64,000 nt of DNA from Burkholderiales bacterium C2 (lineage in GTDB: Bacteria; Pseudomonadota; Gammaproteobacteria; Burkholderiales; Burkholderiaceae_C), in contig SCOI01000002.1 in assembly GCA_005503085.1 (NCBI GenBank), positions 1 through 64,000 on the forward strand, in the 5' to 3' direction. Position 1 is the stretch's first letter, and every line of letters starts with the position of its first letter. The position numbers were made by a program, and so were the translations under genes. Below are positions 1 to 7,631 of this stretch, piece by piece. The notes beneath the pieces were generated by a model. That model saw nothing but the letters and a program-made list of their open reading frames with translations, was not told where the DNA came from and searched no databases.

Positions 1-94
1 GCGCGGGGGCTGGGGGCGGGGATGCCTGGAAGCTCGAGCAGCCGGCCAGGGCCAGGGCGGACAGCAGCAGGCTGCGGCGATGAAAGGAAGACAT
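1..94 (-). CDS. Lipoprotein, N-terminal fragment (runs off the window)
   Basis: Only the first 31 codons lie in the window; the gene continues leftward. The start reads MSSFHRRSLLLSALALAGC, a short basic n-region, a hydrophobic core and an LAGC lipobox at residues 16-19, followed by a Ser then Pro/Ala-rich linker. This is a clear signal for lipidation by Lgt and cleavage by LspA. The RR pair before the core could also fit a Tat signal, but no full twin-arginine consensus is seen. Nothing about the mature protein's function can be read here. It is divergent from the cupin gene. Confidence 0.7.
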   Translation of the reverse strand, partial: MSSFHRRSLLLSALALAGCSSFQASPPPAPA

Positions 95-145
95 GGCGCG
101 ATTCTAGGGATCACAATGGCCACACCCTGTCCACCGGAGACGGCC

Positions 146-475
146 ATGGCCCTGACCCACGCCAAGCACGGTCAACTGATCGACCTCAAGCCGCTGGCCG
201 ATGAGCGCACCGACAGCCCCAGCACCAGCCTGATCAAGACCGCGCAGCTGCAGCTGATGCATGTGGTGCTGCACGCCGGCCAGCAGCTGCCCGAGCACAA
301 GGTGGCCGGCGAGATCAGCATCCAGTGCCTGGCCGGGCGGGTGCAGCTGCGCACGCCGGGCATCACGACGCCGCTGACGGCCGGCCAGCTGATCGTGCTG
401 AGTGCCGGCGAGCCCCACGCGCTGGTGGCCGAGCAGGACTGCTGCCTGCTGGTCACGCTGGTGCTCAAACACTGA
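146..475 (+). CDS. Small cupin-fold protein
   Basis: A 109-residue protein with the single beta-barrel cupin pattern: a 'VVLHAGQQLPEHK' stretch (around residue 45) resembles cupin motif 1 with only one of the usual histidines, and 'LTAGQLIVLSAGEPHAL' (around residues 78-94) is a good motif 2 with its GEPHAL turn. Such small cupins usually bind a metal or small ligand in the cytoplasm; the substrate cannot be told. The ATG at 146 is chosen because the cupin-like sequence starts soon after it; in-frame ATGs at 116 and 80 are alternatives, the latter overlapping the divergent lipoprotein gene. Confidence 0.7.
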   Translation: MALTHAKHGQLIDLKPLADERTDSPSTSLIKTAQLQLMHVVLHAGQQLPEHKVAGEISIQCLAGRVQLRTPGITTPLTAGQLIVLSAGEPHALVAEQDCCLLVTLVLKH

Positions 476-1015
476 CTAGAAGCTGAAGCCGTCCGGGTAG
501 CGGTGCCAGCCATCGAAGTCGGGTTTTCCCAGCGGCACGCCGGCCTGGCGCAGCAGCGCATAGGCCATGCCCAGATGGAAGAAGAAGTTCGGCAGCGCAT
601 AGAGCTGCAGGAACTCCGCCGACTCCAGCTCCAGCCAGGCCTCGCCGGCCTGGGTCCGCAGGCGCCGACCGGCCGCGGCGCGCAGCGCCGCAGCGTCCAG
701 ACTCTCGACAAAAGCCAGCGCGCGCGCCAGACGCGCCTGCAGTTCGGCCAGGCTTGCCGCATCGCCCTGCCCCAGCGCCGGCATCTCGACCTCGGCCAGC
801 GGCGCGCAGGCACGCTGGGCGAAACCGGCCGCCGTGTGGATTTGCTGGGCCAGCGTGAACATGCCGGGTGCCAGCCGGGTCTGCAGCAGCGCGGCCTCGC
901 TGCCGCCAGCGGCATCGAGCTGCGCAGCCGCCTTGTCCAGCCAGGCCTGCGCGCGGCGCAGATAGCGGGCCAGCACCGGCACCGAGGCGGCGTAGAGATC
1001 AGGAGACGAGCACAT
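476..1015 (-). CDS. DUF1993 family protein (copy 1)
   Basis: A 179-residue protein of the DUF1993 family, which is predicted to be alpha-helical and DinB-like but has no assigned biochemical role. The recognisable parts are the N-terminal 'LYAASVPVLARYLRR' helix, the 'LAPGMFTLAQQI' segment near residue 55 and the C-terminal 'NFFFHLGMAYALLR' helix followed by G-K-x-D-[FY]. The start at 1015 (MCSSPDLY) is preferred over the longer frame reaching 1150 because homology begins there. A paralogue lies at 5243-5752 on the same strand. The stop abuts the end of the cupin gene, so the two are convergent. Confidence 0.75.
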   Translation of the reverse strand: MCSSPDLYAASVPVLARYLRRAQAWLDKAAAQLDAAGGSEAALLQTRLAPGMFTLAQQIHTAAGFAQRACAPLAEVEMPALGQGDAASLAELQARLARALAFVESLDAAALRAAAGRRLRTQAGEAWLELESAEFLQLYALPNFFFHLGMAYALLRQAGVPLGKPDFDGWHRYPDGFSF

Positions 1016-1087
1016 GGGACAGAGTGTAGGACGGCCAGGCCCAAGGCTCGGCCACAATGACGGCCATCGCAACCACGTCTTGCCGGC

Positions 1088-1987
1088 ATGTCGCAACGCC
1101 CCGCCCTTCATCGTCTGGCCCTCACCGCCCTGGGCTGGACGCTGGCCCATGCCGCCTGGGGTCAGGCCTTGCCGGCCGACGCGCTAGCCAAGCGCTGCTG
1201 GCTGTCTCACACGGCCGAGCGCACCGCCGTCGATCTGCGCGAGCCGATGGCCGTGCGCTTCGGCAATCTGCGTGATGGCTATGTGCTGCGTTCGCCCTTC
1301 TGGGTCGATTTCGGCATCCGCGGCATGGGCGTGATCCCGGCCGGCAACAAGAACGAACGCGCCGGCCACCATCATCTGTTGATCAACACGCCGCTGCCGC
1401 GCGACCATCAGGCCGCCATCCCCTTCTCCGACACGCACAAGCACTTCGGCAAGGGCCAGACCGGCGCCGAAGTCAGCCTGCCGGCGGGCAAGCACCGGCT
1501 GCGCCTGCTGTTCGCCGACCATGAACACCGGCCCTACTTCGTCTACAGCCGCGAGATCACGGTGGAGGTCAGCGGCGCGCGCACGGCCGCGCCGCTGAGC
1601 ATAGACCCGAACCGTTTCGAGGAGACCTGCGCCGCCTGGTATCAGGACCAGGTCAGCGCACCGCGCCCGAGCACGCCGGCGGTCTACATCAGGAACCTGC
1701 GCGACCAGGAGCCGGTCGCCAGCCCCTTCATGCTGAGCCTGGGCGTGATCGGGCCCGGCGTCGCGCCGGCCGGACAGAAGATCGCCAACACCGGCCATTT
1801 CGCGCTGACCGTGCTGCGCGGCGGCAGCGCGGTGCAGCGCCTGGCGCTGGGCGACGGCCGCACCGAAACCACGCTGGACCTGCCCAAGGGCGACTACGAG
1901 ATCGAGGCGCGCTTTCTGGACGCCGAGGGCCAGGTCTTGCTGAAGGCCGCGCCGCTGCGCGTCACGGTGAGTCGTCAGGAGCGCTGA
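1088..1987 (+). CDS. Secreted protein with DUF4399-type domains
   Basis: A 299-residue protein with an N-terminal signal peptide ending near 'HAAWGQA' (about residue 26). The central part has the DUF4399 signature: 'AGHHHLLIN', then 'HKHFGKGQT', 'LPAGKHRLRLLFADHEH'. A second, more diverged repeat of the same fold follows (about residues 195-295: 'NTGHFALTV', 'LPKGDYEIEARF'), so it looks like a tandem duplication in which the histidine-rich motif is kept only in the first copy. The His cluster suggests periplasmic metal contact, but function is not known. It ends 10 bp before the convergent HD-GYP gene. Confidence 0.7.
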   Translation: MSQRPALHRLALTALGWTLAHAAWGQALPADALAKRCWLSHTAERTAVDLREPMAVRFGNLRDGYVLRSPFWVDFGIRGMGVIPAGNKNERAGHHHLLINTPLPRDHQAAIPFSDTHKHFGKGQTGAEVSLPAGKHRLRLLFADHEHRPYFVYSREITVEVSGARTAAPLSIDPNRFEETCAAWYQDQVSAPRPSTPAVYIRNLRDQEPVASPFMLSLGVIGPGVAPAGQKIANTGHFALTVLRGGSAVQRLALGDGRTETTLDLPKGDYEIEARFLDAEGQVLLKAAPLRVTVSRQER

Positions 1988-1997
1988 GCGGGCGCGC

Positions 1998-4958
1998 TCA
2001 GGCCAGCGCGGCCTCCAGGTCCACCGCGTCGATCTGCTCCGGGTGCATGAAGCGCCGGGCGTAGTCCAGATAGACGCCCGAACGCAGGAACAGCTCGAAC
2101 AGCTCGGCATCGATATGCTGATCGCGCCGCATCCTGGCCATGATGTCCAGGGCCTGCGACAGGCTCTTGCCCTTTTTGTAGGGCCGGTCGTCGGCGGTCA
2201 GCGCCTCGAACACATCGGCGATCGCCATCATGCGGGCCTCGGTGCTCATCTGCTCGCGCCGCAGCCCGCGCGGGTAACCGCTGCCGTCCATCTTCTCGTG
2301 ATGGCCGCCGGCGATCTCGGGCACGCGCCGCAGATGGCGCGGGAAGGGCAAGGCCTCCAGCATGCGGATGCTCTGCACGATGTGGTCGTTGATCTTGTAG
2401 CGCTCCTCCTCGGTCAGCGTGCCGCGCGAGATGCTGAGGTTGTGGAGCTCGCCGCGGTTGTACAGATGCTCGGGCTGCCTGAGCTTGAAGCCCCAGCGGT
2501 TCGCCTCGGGCATTTGCTCGGCGGCCGGCCGGGGCAGCACATGCTCGGGCTTGTCGGCCAGCAGCCGCTCCTGCACCGGCAGCGCGGCGGCCGGTGTGGC
2601 GGACTGGCGCAGCCGCTCGCCGGTGGAGACGCCCAGCCGGTCGTCCAGCGTGCGCCACCAGCTGCGTGCGCCGATCTCGCGCAGCCGGGCCTGCTTGTCG
2701 GGCGACAGGTACTCGCCGCCCTCGTTGCAGGCCGCGACAAAGGCGAACTCGGCATCGAGCAGGGTGTGTATCGGGGCCAGGTCTTGCCGCACACGGGCCA
2801 GTTGCTCGGGCGTCAGCGCGCGTTCGCACAGCGCGATCTGGGCATCGCGCTTGAGCACCTCGAAGCGGGTACGGATCTCGTGGATGCGGTCGTGCAGGGT
2901 CTCCAGCTTGGTGGCCTTGTCGACGACGAACTCCGGCGTCGTGACCTTGCCGCAGTCATGCAGCCAGGCGGCGATATGCAGGGCCTCCCACTGCTCCTCG
3001 TCGAGCCTGAAGTCGGCGAAAGGGCCGTCGCTGGCCTCGCAGGCGGCCCGCGCCAGCATCTTGGTCAGCTCGGGCACGCGCTGGCAATGCGCGCCGGTGT
3101 AGGGGCTCTTGGCATCGATGGCGCCCGCCACCAGCTGGATGAAGCTCTCCAGCAGCTCCTTGCGGGCACGCAGCAGCTGCTGGTTGTCCAGCGCCGCAGC
3201 GGCCGTGCCCGACAGCGCCTCGATAAAGGCCACCCGCGACGGCGACAGCGTGTCGCGGTCCTCGCCCGGCACAAAGCTCAGCGACAGCGCGCCGACGGTC
3301 TCGCCCTGCCGGTTCTTCAGCGGCAGGGCCATTAGCCGAAAGCGCGAGCTGTTCAGGCGCTGGAACAGGCCCGCATAGACCTGCGCATGGGCCGGGTTGT
3401 CCCAGCTGATGTCGACAAACACCGTGCGGCCCTGCCGCACCGCCTGCACGGCGGCCGAGGGGCTGGCGCCATCGTCGAGCGACCACGGCAGCAGCGCCGC
3501 GCTGTCACCGGGCGCATCGAACACCCGCGCGGCGGCCGGCTCCAGGCGCAGACCGTCGGCGCTCAGCAGGTGCACCGCGCCGCCGGTGGCTTCGGCCACC
3601 GAAATGGTCTCGGTCAGGATGCGCTCGAGCAGGCGATCGAAATTGCGCTCGGCCGACAGCGCGCTGGAGATTTCCAGGAAACGCCGCAGCGCCTGCTTCA
3701 TGCCCGTCATCGCGATAGCCAGCCGGTCGACCTCGCGGATGCGGCTGCGCGCCGGATCGGGGCCGCTGAAATCGAAGCGCCGGATCGCCTCGGCCTCGCG
3801 GGCCAGCTGCTCCAGCGGCTTGGCCACCAGATTGGCGGACCAGTGCACCAGGGGCAGCATCAGCAGCACGATGCCGGCGGTGATCAGCACCGACAGGCGC
3901 CGGGCCTGGATCGCGTCGGCCTGCAGCTCATCGCGCGGTGCGGCGATCAACAGCGTCAGCGGCGCGCCGGCACCGTGGTCCAGCGCCTCGACGCGGGTCA
4001 CCCATTCGCGCCCGTCCAACTCCAGCAGGCCGCCCGCCGGCGCGCCACCGGCATGCAGGCGCTGCCACAAGGCCGTCAGCACCGGCACACCCAGCTGCTC
4101 GACCTGCAGCAGCTTGGGCGAACCGTCCTGGGGACGCACACTGAGCCGCTCCGGCCGCGGGTAGGCCAGCACCGCACCCTGGGCGTCGAGCACCATCAGC
4201 TCGGCCGACGGCGCGATCTGCTGGCGCGCCAGCATCGCCGACAGCGAAGCCAGGCTGACATCGACACCGGCCACCGGCCGCATGCCGGCACCTGAGCCAC
4301 CGGTAGCGCCGGCGCTGGCCAGCGTCAGGCCGACCTCGCGGGTCGTGAAGAACAGATAGGGCAGCGTCTGCAGCACGGCGCGGTCCGGGTTCTGCGCCTG
4401 CGCAAACCAGGGCCGGCGGCGCGGGTCGAAGTCATAGTCGGCCTGCTCGCGCCGCTCCAGCAGCGCCAGCCCGGCGTCGTAGAAGAGATAGGTGCCCTGG
4501 ACGGCGGGGCCGTCGCGGTTGACCGACTGCAGCACGAAGGCGGCCTGCGCCGGCGCTCGCAGCAGCGCACGCAGCTCCGCGCCGGCGATGCGGCGCAGCA
4601 GCACGAAAGAGCCATTGGGGGTGCCGCCGTAGACGGCGGACAGCGAGGGGTTCTGCTGCAGCGCCGCCGCCAGCAGCGGCAGCTGGGCCAGGCGGCCCGC
4701 GTGGTCGGGCGCCGTCAGCAGGCCGCTGCGGGCCAGCAGGGCCGCCGTCGTGCGGGCGGGCCGCAGCTCGCCTTCGATGACGGCCAGCGTCTCGCGGCCG
4801 ACCCGCGCCGAGGTGTCGGCCGCAAAGGCCAGCATGCGCTGTTCGCTGGCACGCAGCTGATAGCTGGCCAGGGCCGCGTAGAGCAGCAGCACCATGCCGA
4901 TCATGATGATCGACAGGGTCAGATAGATCGAGCGCGGCTGCGGGGACAAAAGCTTCAT
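1998..4958 (-). CDS. Membrane HD-GYP cyclic-di-GMP phosphodiesterase with Cache, HAMP-like and GAF regions
   Basis: 986 residues. A first membrane helix (about residues 10-32) and a second (about 350-370) flank a periplasmic Cache-type sensor that contains an 'RRRPWF' element. A HAMP-like linker, a GAF-like region (about 440-600) and an HD-GYP domain follow. The HD pair is in 'HDCGK' near residue 668, and 'HHEKMDGSGYPRGL' carries GYP near residue 894. HD-GYP enzymes hydrolyse c-di-GMP, so this is probably a ligand-sensing phosphodiesterase at the inner membrane. About 225 residues separate HD from GYP, far more than in minimal HD-GYP domains. A strong GGAGGAG ribosome site lies 4 bases before the ATG. 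It is apparently monocistronic. Confidence 0.88.
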   Translation of the reverse strand: MKLLSPQPRSIYLTLSIIMIGMVLLLYAALASYQLRASEQRMLAFAADTSARVGRETLAVIEGELRPARTTAALLARSGLLTAPDHAGRLAQLPLLAAALQQNPSLSAVYGGTPNGSFVLLRRIAGAELRALLRAPAQAAFVLQSVNRDGPAVQGTYLFYDAGLALLERREQADYDFDPRRRPWFAQAQNPDRAVLQTLPYLFFTTREVGLTLASAGATGGSGAGMRPVAGVDVSLASLSAMLARQQIAPSAELMVLDAQGAVLAYPRPERLSVRPQDGSPKLLQVEQLGVPVLTALWQRLHAGGAPAGGLLELDGREWVTRVEALDHGAGAPLTLLIAAPRDELQADAIQARRLSVLITAGIVLLMLPLVHWSANLVAKPLEQLAREAEAIRRFDFSGPDPARSRIREVDRLAIAMTGMKQALRRFLEISSALSAERNFDRLLERILTETISVAEATGGAVHLLSADGLRLEPAAARVFDAPGDSAALLPWSLDDGASPSAAVQAVRQGRTVFVDISWDNPAHAQVYAGLFQRLNSSRFRLMALPLKNRQGETVGALSLSFVPGEDRDTLSPSRVAFIEALSGTAAAALDNQQLLRARKELLESFIQLVAGAIDAKSPYTGAHCQRVPELTKMLARAACEASDGPFADFRLDEEQWEALHIAAWLHDCGKVTTPEFVVDKATKLETLHDRIHEIRTRFEVLKRDAQIALCERALTPEQLARVRQDLAPIHTLLDAEFAFVAACNEGGEYLSPDKQARLREIGARSWWRTLDDRLGVSTGERLRQSATPAAALPVQERLLADKPEHVLPRPAAEQMPEANRWGFKLRQPEHLYNRGELHNLSISRGTLTEEERYKINDHIVQSIRMLEALPFPRHLRRVPEIAGGHHEKMDGSGYPRGLRREQMSTEARMMAIADVFEALTADDRPYKKGKSLSQALDIMARMRRDQHIDAELFELFLRSGVYLDYARRFMHPEQIDAVDLEAALA

Positions 4959-5053
4959 GAACTCCTCCTGCGCCCGATCAGGCCGAAGCCACCAGCAGCG
5001 GTCAAGCTGCTAACTCTTGCAGGCCGCGGCCTGCGCGCCACAAGCCTCGCGGC

Positions 5054-5194
5054 CTACTTCTTTTTCTTGCTGCGATCGGGCACCACGGTGGTGATGCTGG
5101 GCATCACCGCGCCGGCCGAGATCGGCTTGGGCGGCGAGCTGTCCTTCTTCGGCTTCTTGCTTTCCTTATTGCTCTTTTGCTGACCTTTGGCCAT
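5054..5194 (-). CDS. Small lysine-rich protein, 46 residues
   Basis: The reading frame begins MAKGQQKSNKESKKPKKD, continues through a Ser/Pro/Ile stretch and ends RSKKKK. It has AAGGAG seven bases before the ATG. Fourteen of 46 residues are lysine and the protein is presumably disordered and cytoplasmic; the charge suggests contact with nucleic acid or the ribosome, which is inference. I recall similar short basic reading frames annotated as hypothetical in other Burkholderiales but cannot name a family. It sits alone between the HD-GYP gene and a DUF1993 gene. Confidence 0.65.
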   Translation of the reverse strand: MAKGQQKSNKESKKPKKDSSPPKPISAGAVMPSITTVVPDRSKKKK

Positions 5195-5242
5195 GGGGCG
5201 CTCCTTGTTCTGTGAGGGATGGGTTCAGTGTACGGACCTGCT

Positions 5243-5752
5243 TCAGTACGCGCCCATATAGTCCTTCTTGCCGACCTCGACCCCGTTGTGGCGCAGGATG
5301 TCGTAGGCCGTCGTGACGTGGAAGAAGAACTGCGGCAGGCCGTAGTGCAGCAGATAGTGCTGGCCCGTGAAGCGGCGCTCCTTGGGCGTGCCCGGGCGCA
5401 GCACGATCTCGCGGCCGGCCGCCTCGGCGAACTGACCCGGCGACACGCCGCCGATGAAGTCCAGGGTCTTGGCAATGCGGGCCTGCAGCTCGGCAAAGCT
5501 CTGCTCGCTGGCCTCGTAGCTGGGCACCTCGACGCCGGCCAGGCGCGCGCAGACACCGGCCGCGAAGTCACAGGCGATCTGCACCTGCCGGGTCAGCGCG
5601 AACATATCGGGGAACAGCCGAGCCTGCAGCAGGGCCGCCGGCTCGATAGCGCGGGCCGCAGCATGGGCCTCGGCCTTGGCCAGCACATCGGCCAGTCCGC
5701 CCAGCATTTGTTTGAAGACGGGGGCGGAAGCTTCGTAGATCAGGGCGGACAT
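5243..5752 (-). CDS. DUF1993 family protein (copy 2)
   Basis: 169 residues, collinear with the DUF1993 protein at 476-1015. It shares 'LLQARLFPDMFALTRQVQIA' (compare 'LLQTRLAPGMFTLAQQI' in copy 1), the 'FFFHV..AYDILR' helix and the terminal 'GVEVGKKDYMG' turn. The family is probably a DinB-like four-helix bundle without known activity. It is closer to the typical family form than copy 1, with the 'QHYLLHYGLPQFFFH' block intact. It is divergent from ybiB, with about 70 bp between them. Confidence 0.8.
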   Translation of the reverse strand: MSALIYEASAPVFKQMLGGLADVLAKAEAHAAARAIEPAALLQARLFPDMFALTRQVQIACDFAAGVCARLAGVEVPSYEASEQSFAELQARIAKTLDFIGGVSPGQFAEAAGREIVLRPGTPKERRFTGQHYLLHYGLPQFFFHVTTAYDILRHNGVEVGKKDYMGAY

Positions 5753-5823
5753 GGCGTGGACTCACTCAATGACAAAGTCGCGATCATAGGAGGCTCTGCG
5801 AGGCGCCCCTCTAAACTGTGGGC

Positions 5824-6777
5824 ATGTCATTGCCTCTGCAGCTCGCCCCCATCATCAAGGAAATCGGCCGCGGGGCGCGCGGCGCACGCGACCTCGACGA
5901 GGCCCAGGCCGAGGCGCTGTTCGGCGCCATCCTCGATGGCCGGGTGCCCGAGATGGAGCTCGGCGCCATCCTGATCGCGATGCGCATCAAGGGCGAAAGC
6001 CAGGCCGAGCTGGCCGGCTTTGTGCGGGCGATGCAGGCGCGCACCGCCCGCGTCGAGGTGCCGGCCGGGCCGCGCTGCGTGCTGCTGCCGACCTTCAACG
6101 GCGCGCGCAAGCAGGCCAATCTGATGCCCTTGGTGGCCCTGCTGCTGGCGCGAGAGGGCGTGCCGGTGCTGATCTTCGGCCGGCATGATTTCGACAGCCG
6201 CGAGAGCCCGTTCGCGCTGCTGGACGCGCTGGGCCTGCCACGGGCTGGCAGCCTCGCCGAGGCCAACACCCAGCTGAGCGAGCGCCGCTTGGCCTGTCTG
6301 CCGCTGGCCGCGCTGAACCCCGGGCTCGATGCCCTGATGGCGCTGCGCCCGCGCCTGGGCCTGCGCAACAGCGGTCACAGCGTGGCCAAGCTGCTGGATG
6401 CCGCGCCGGGCCGCAGCGTGCGGGTCGTCGCGGTGACCCACCCCGAGTATCTGGACAGCATGGGCCAGGCCCTGCTGCCGCTGAGCCTTGGGGATGGCCG
6501 GGCCCTGCTGATGCGGGCCAGCGAAGGCGAGGCCTATGCCCATCTGCGCCGGCGTGCCCAGCTCTACGGCTTTGCAGAGGGCCGACGCTTCGATCTGCAT
6601 CCGGCCGACACCGCGGACATCGACTGGCCCTTGTCGCCCGACTGCGAGGCGGCCGCCAATGCCGCACGGGTCCAGGCCATGCTGGACGGCCGCGCGCCGC
6701 TGCCGCCGCGCATTGCCGAGCAGGTGCAGGCTCTGATCCGGCTTTCCACATCGGCTCATATGCTTATTCACGAATAA
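5824..6777 (+). CDS. ybiB: YbiB/TrpD2-type protein (anthranilate phosphoribosyltransferase fold)
   Basis: 317 residues with the glycosyltransferase-family-3 fold seen in TrpD: helical N-terminus ('ELGAILIAMRIKGES', the helical bundle), then 'LLPTFNGARKQANLMPLVALLLA' in place of the phosphoribosyl-binding core. The TrpD2/YbiB family has lost anthranilate chemistry, and E. coli YbiB was characterised as a nucleic-acid-binding protein. Linkage to the sulfite reductase genes is common in betaproteobacteria, but why is not known. The ATG at 5824 is chosen; a GTG two codons upstream is possible. The stop codon lies inside a palindrome that precedes the sulfate operon. Confidence 0.8.
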   Translation: MSLPLQLAPIIKEIGRGARGARDLDEAQAEALFGAILDGRVPEMELGAILIAMRIKGESQAELAGFVRAMQARTARVEVPAGPRCVLLPTFNGARKQANLMPLVALLLAREGVPVLIFGRHDFDSRESPFALLDALGLPRAGSLAEANTQLSERRLACLPLAALNPGLDALMALRPRLGLRNSGHSVAKLLDAAPGRSVRVVAVTHPEYLDSMGQALLPLSLGDGRALLMRASEGEAYAHLRRRAQLYGFAEGRRFDLHPADTADIDWPLSPDCEAAANAARVQAMLDGRAPLPPRIAEQVQALIRLSTSAHMLIHE

Positions 6778-6810
6778 GCAATCTACGAATTTGTAGTTCC
6801 TATATATATA
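6761..6810 (+). promoter_or_regulatory. Palindrome and AT-rich control region before the sulfate assimilation operon
   Basis: A perfect 20-bp palindrome with 9-bp arms, TGCTTATTC-AC-GAATAAGCA, occupies 6761-6780 and contains the ybiB stop. A second imperfect repeat (CTAC...GTAG, 6783-6796) and a TATATATATA run (6801-6810) follow. This is the most AT-rich stretch of its surroundings and lies 74 bp before the first gene of the block. A LysR-type CysB-like activator would be the expected regulator of sulfate assimilation genes; assigning this site to it is inference. Confidence 0.5.
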
Positions 6811-6853
6811 AAGCTTCCATACAGTCCGCCACCTAGACTGCCTGGGAGCGGAT

Positions 6854-7624
6854 TTGTTCGACTGGATAGCAATTGCGAGCGGTTTTGGCGTCGGCGTCAT
6901 CGTCGGGATCACCGGCGTCGGCGGCGGCTCGCTGATGACGCCGCTGCTGCTCTCGGTCTTCAAGCTGAACCCGGCCGTGGCCATAGGCACCGATCTGTGG
7001 TTTGCCGGGCTGACCAAGGTCAGCGGTTCGGTGGCCCATGCGCGCCACGGCCATGTCAAATGGGGCATCACCGCGCTGCTGCTGGCCGGCTCGATCCCGG
7101 CCTCCATCGCCACCGTCGCGCTGATGCACAGCACAGGCGTCACCAAGGGCTGGGCCGAGGCGCTGACCTTCTCGCTGGGCATCGCGCTGCTGCTGACCGC
7201 CGTGGTCGTGGCCTTCAAGAAGTCCTGGCAGGCCCTTGGCCTGCGGCTGGAGCGTGTCATCCCCGCGTCGCGCAAGCCGGCGCTGACCGTGATCTCGGGC
7301 GTGATCCTGGGCGTGCTGGTCTCGCTGTCCTCGATCGGCGCCGGCGCCATCGGCGCGACCCTGATCCTGCTGATCTACCCGCGCCTGGAGGCGCGCTACA
7401 TCGTCGGCAGCGATATCGCGCACGCCGTCCCCCTCACCCTCGTGGCCGGCATCGGCCACGCCACCCTGGGTCATGTCAACTGGGCGCTGCTGGTGCCGCT
7501 GTTGATAGGCTCGATGCCCGGCATCTGGCTGGGCGCCCAGCTGACCCGCCGCCTGCCCGACGGTGTCGTGCGCACGCTCTTGTGCGGCTCGCTCCTGATG
7601 GCGGGCTGGAAAGTCATTCACTGA
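6854..7624 (+). CDS. TauE/SafE-type membrane permease (sulfite/sulfonate exporter family)
   Basis: 256 residues with about eight hydrophobic segments. The family signature 'GVGGGSLMTPLL' is near residue 20, and a second half-repeat has 'LSSIGAGAIGATLILLIYP' near residue 155. TauE/SafE proteins move organosulfur compounds or sulfite across the inner membrane. First position in a sulfate-reduction block suggests sulfite or sulfate handling, which is inference. The start is a TTG with GGGAG five bases upstream; no ATG lies close enough to keep the first helix. It ends 7 bp before cysI, so they are probably cotranscribed. Confidence 0.82.
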   Translation: MFDWIAIASGFGVGVIVGITGVGGGSLMTPLLLSVFKLNPAVAIGTDLWFAGLTKVSGSVAHARHGHVKWGITALLLAGSIPASIATVALMHSTGVTKGWAEALTFSLGIALLLTAVVVAFKKSWQALGLRLERVIPASRKPALTVISGVILGVLVSLSSIGAGAIGATLILLIYPRLEARYIVGSDIAHAVPLTLVAGIGHATLGHVNWALLVPLLIGSMPGIWLGAQLTRRLPDGVVRTLLCGSLLMAGWKVIH

Positions 7625-7631
7625 TCTCGCT

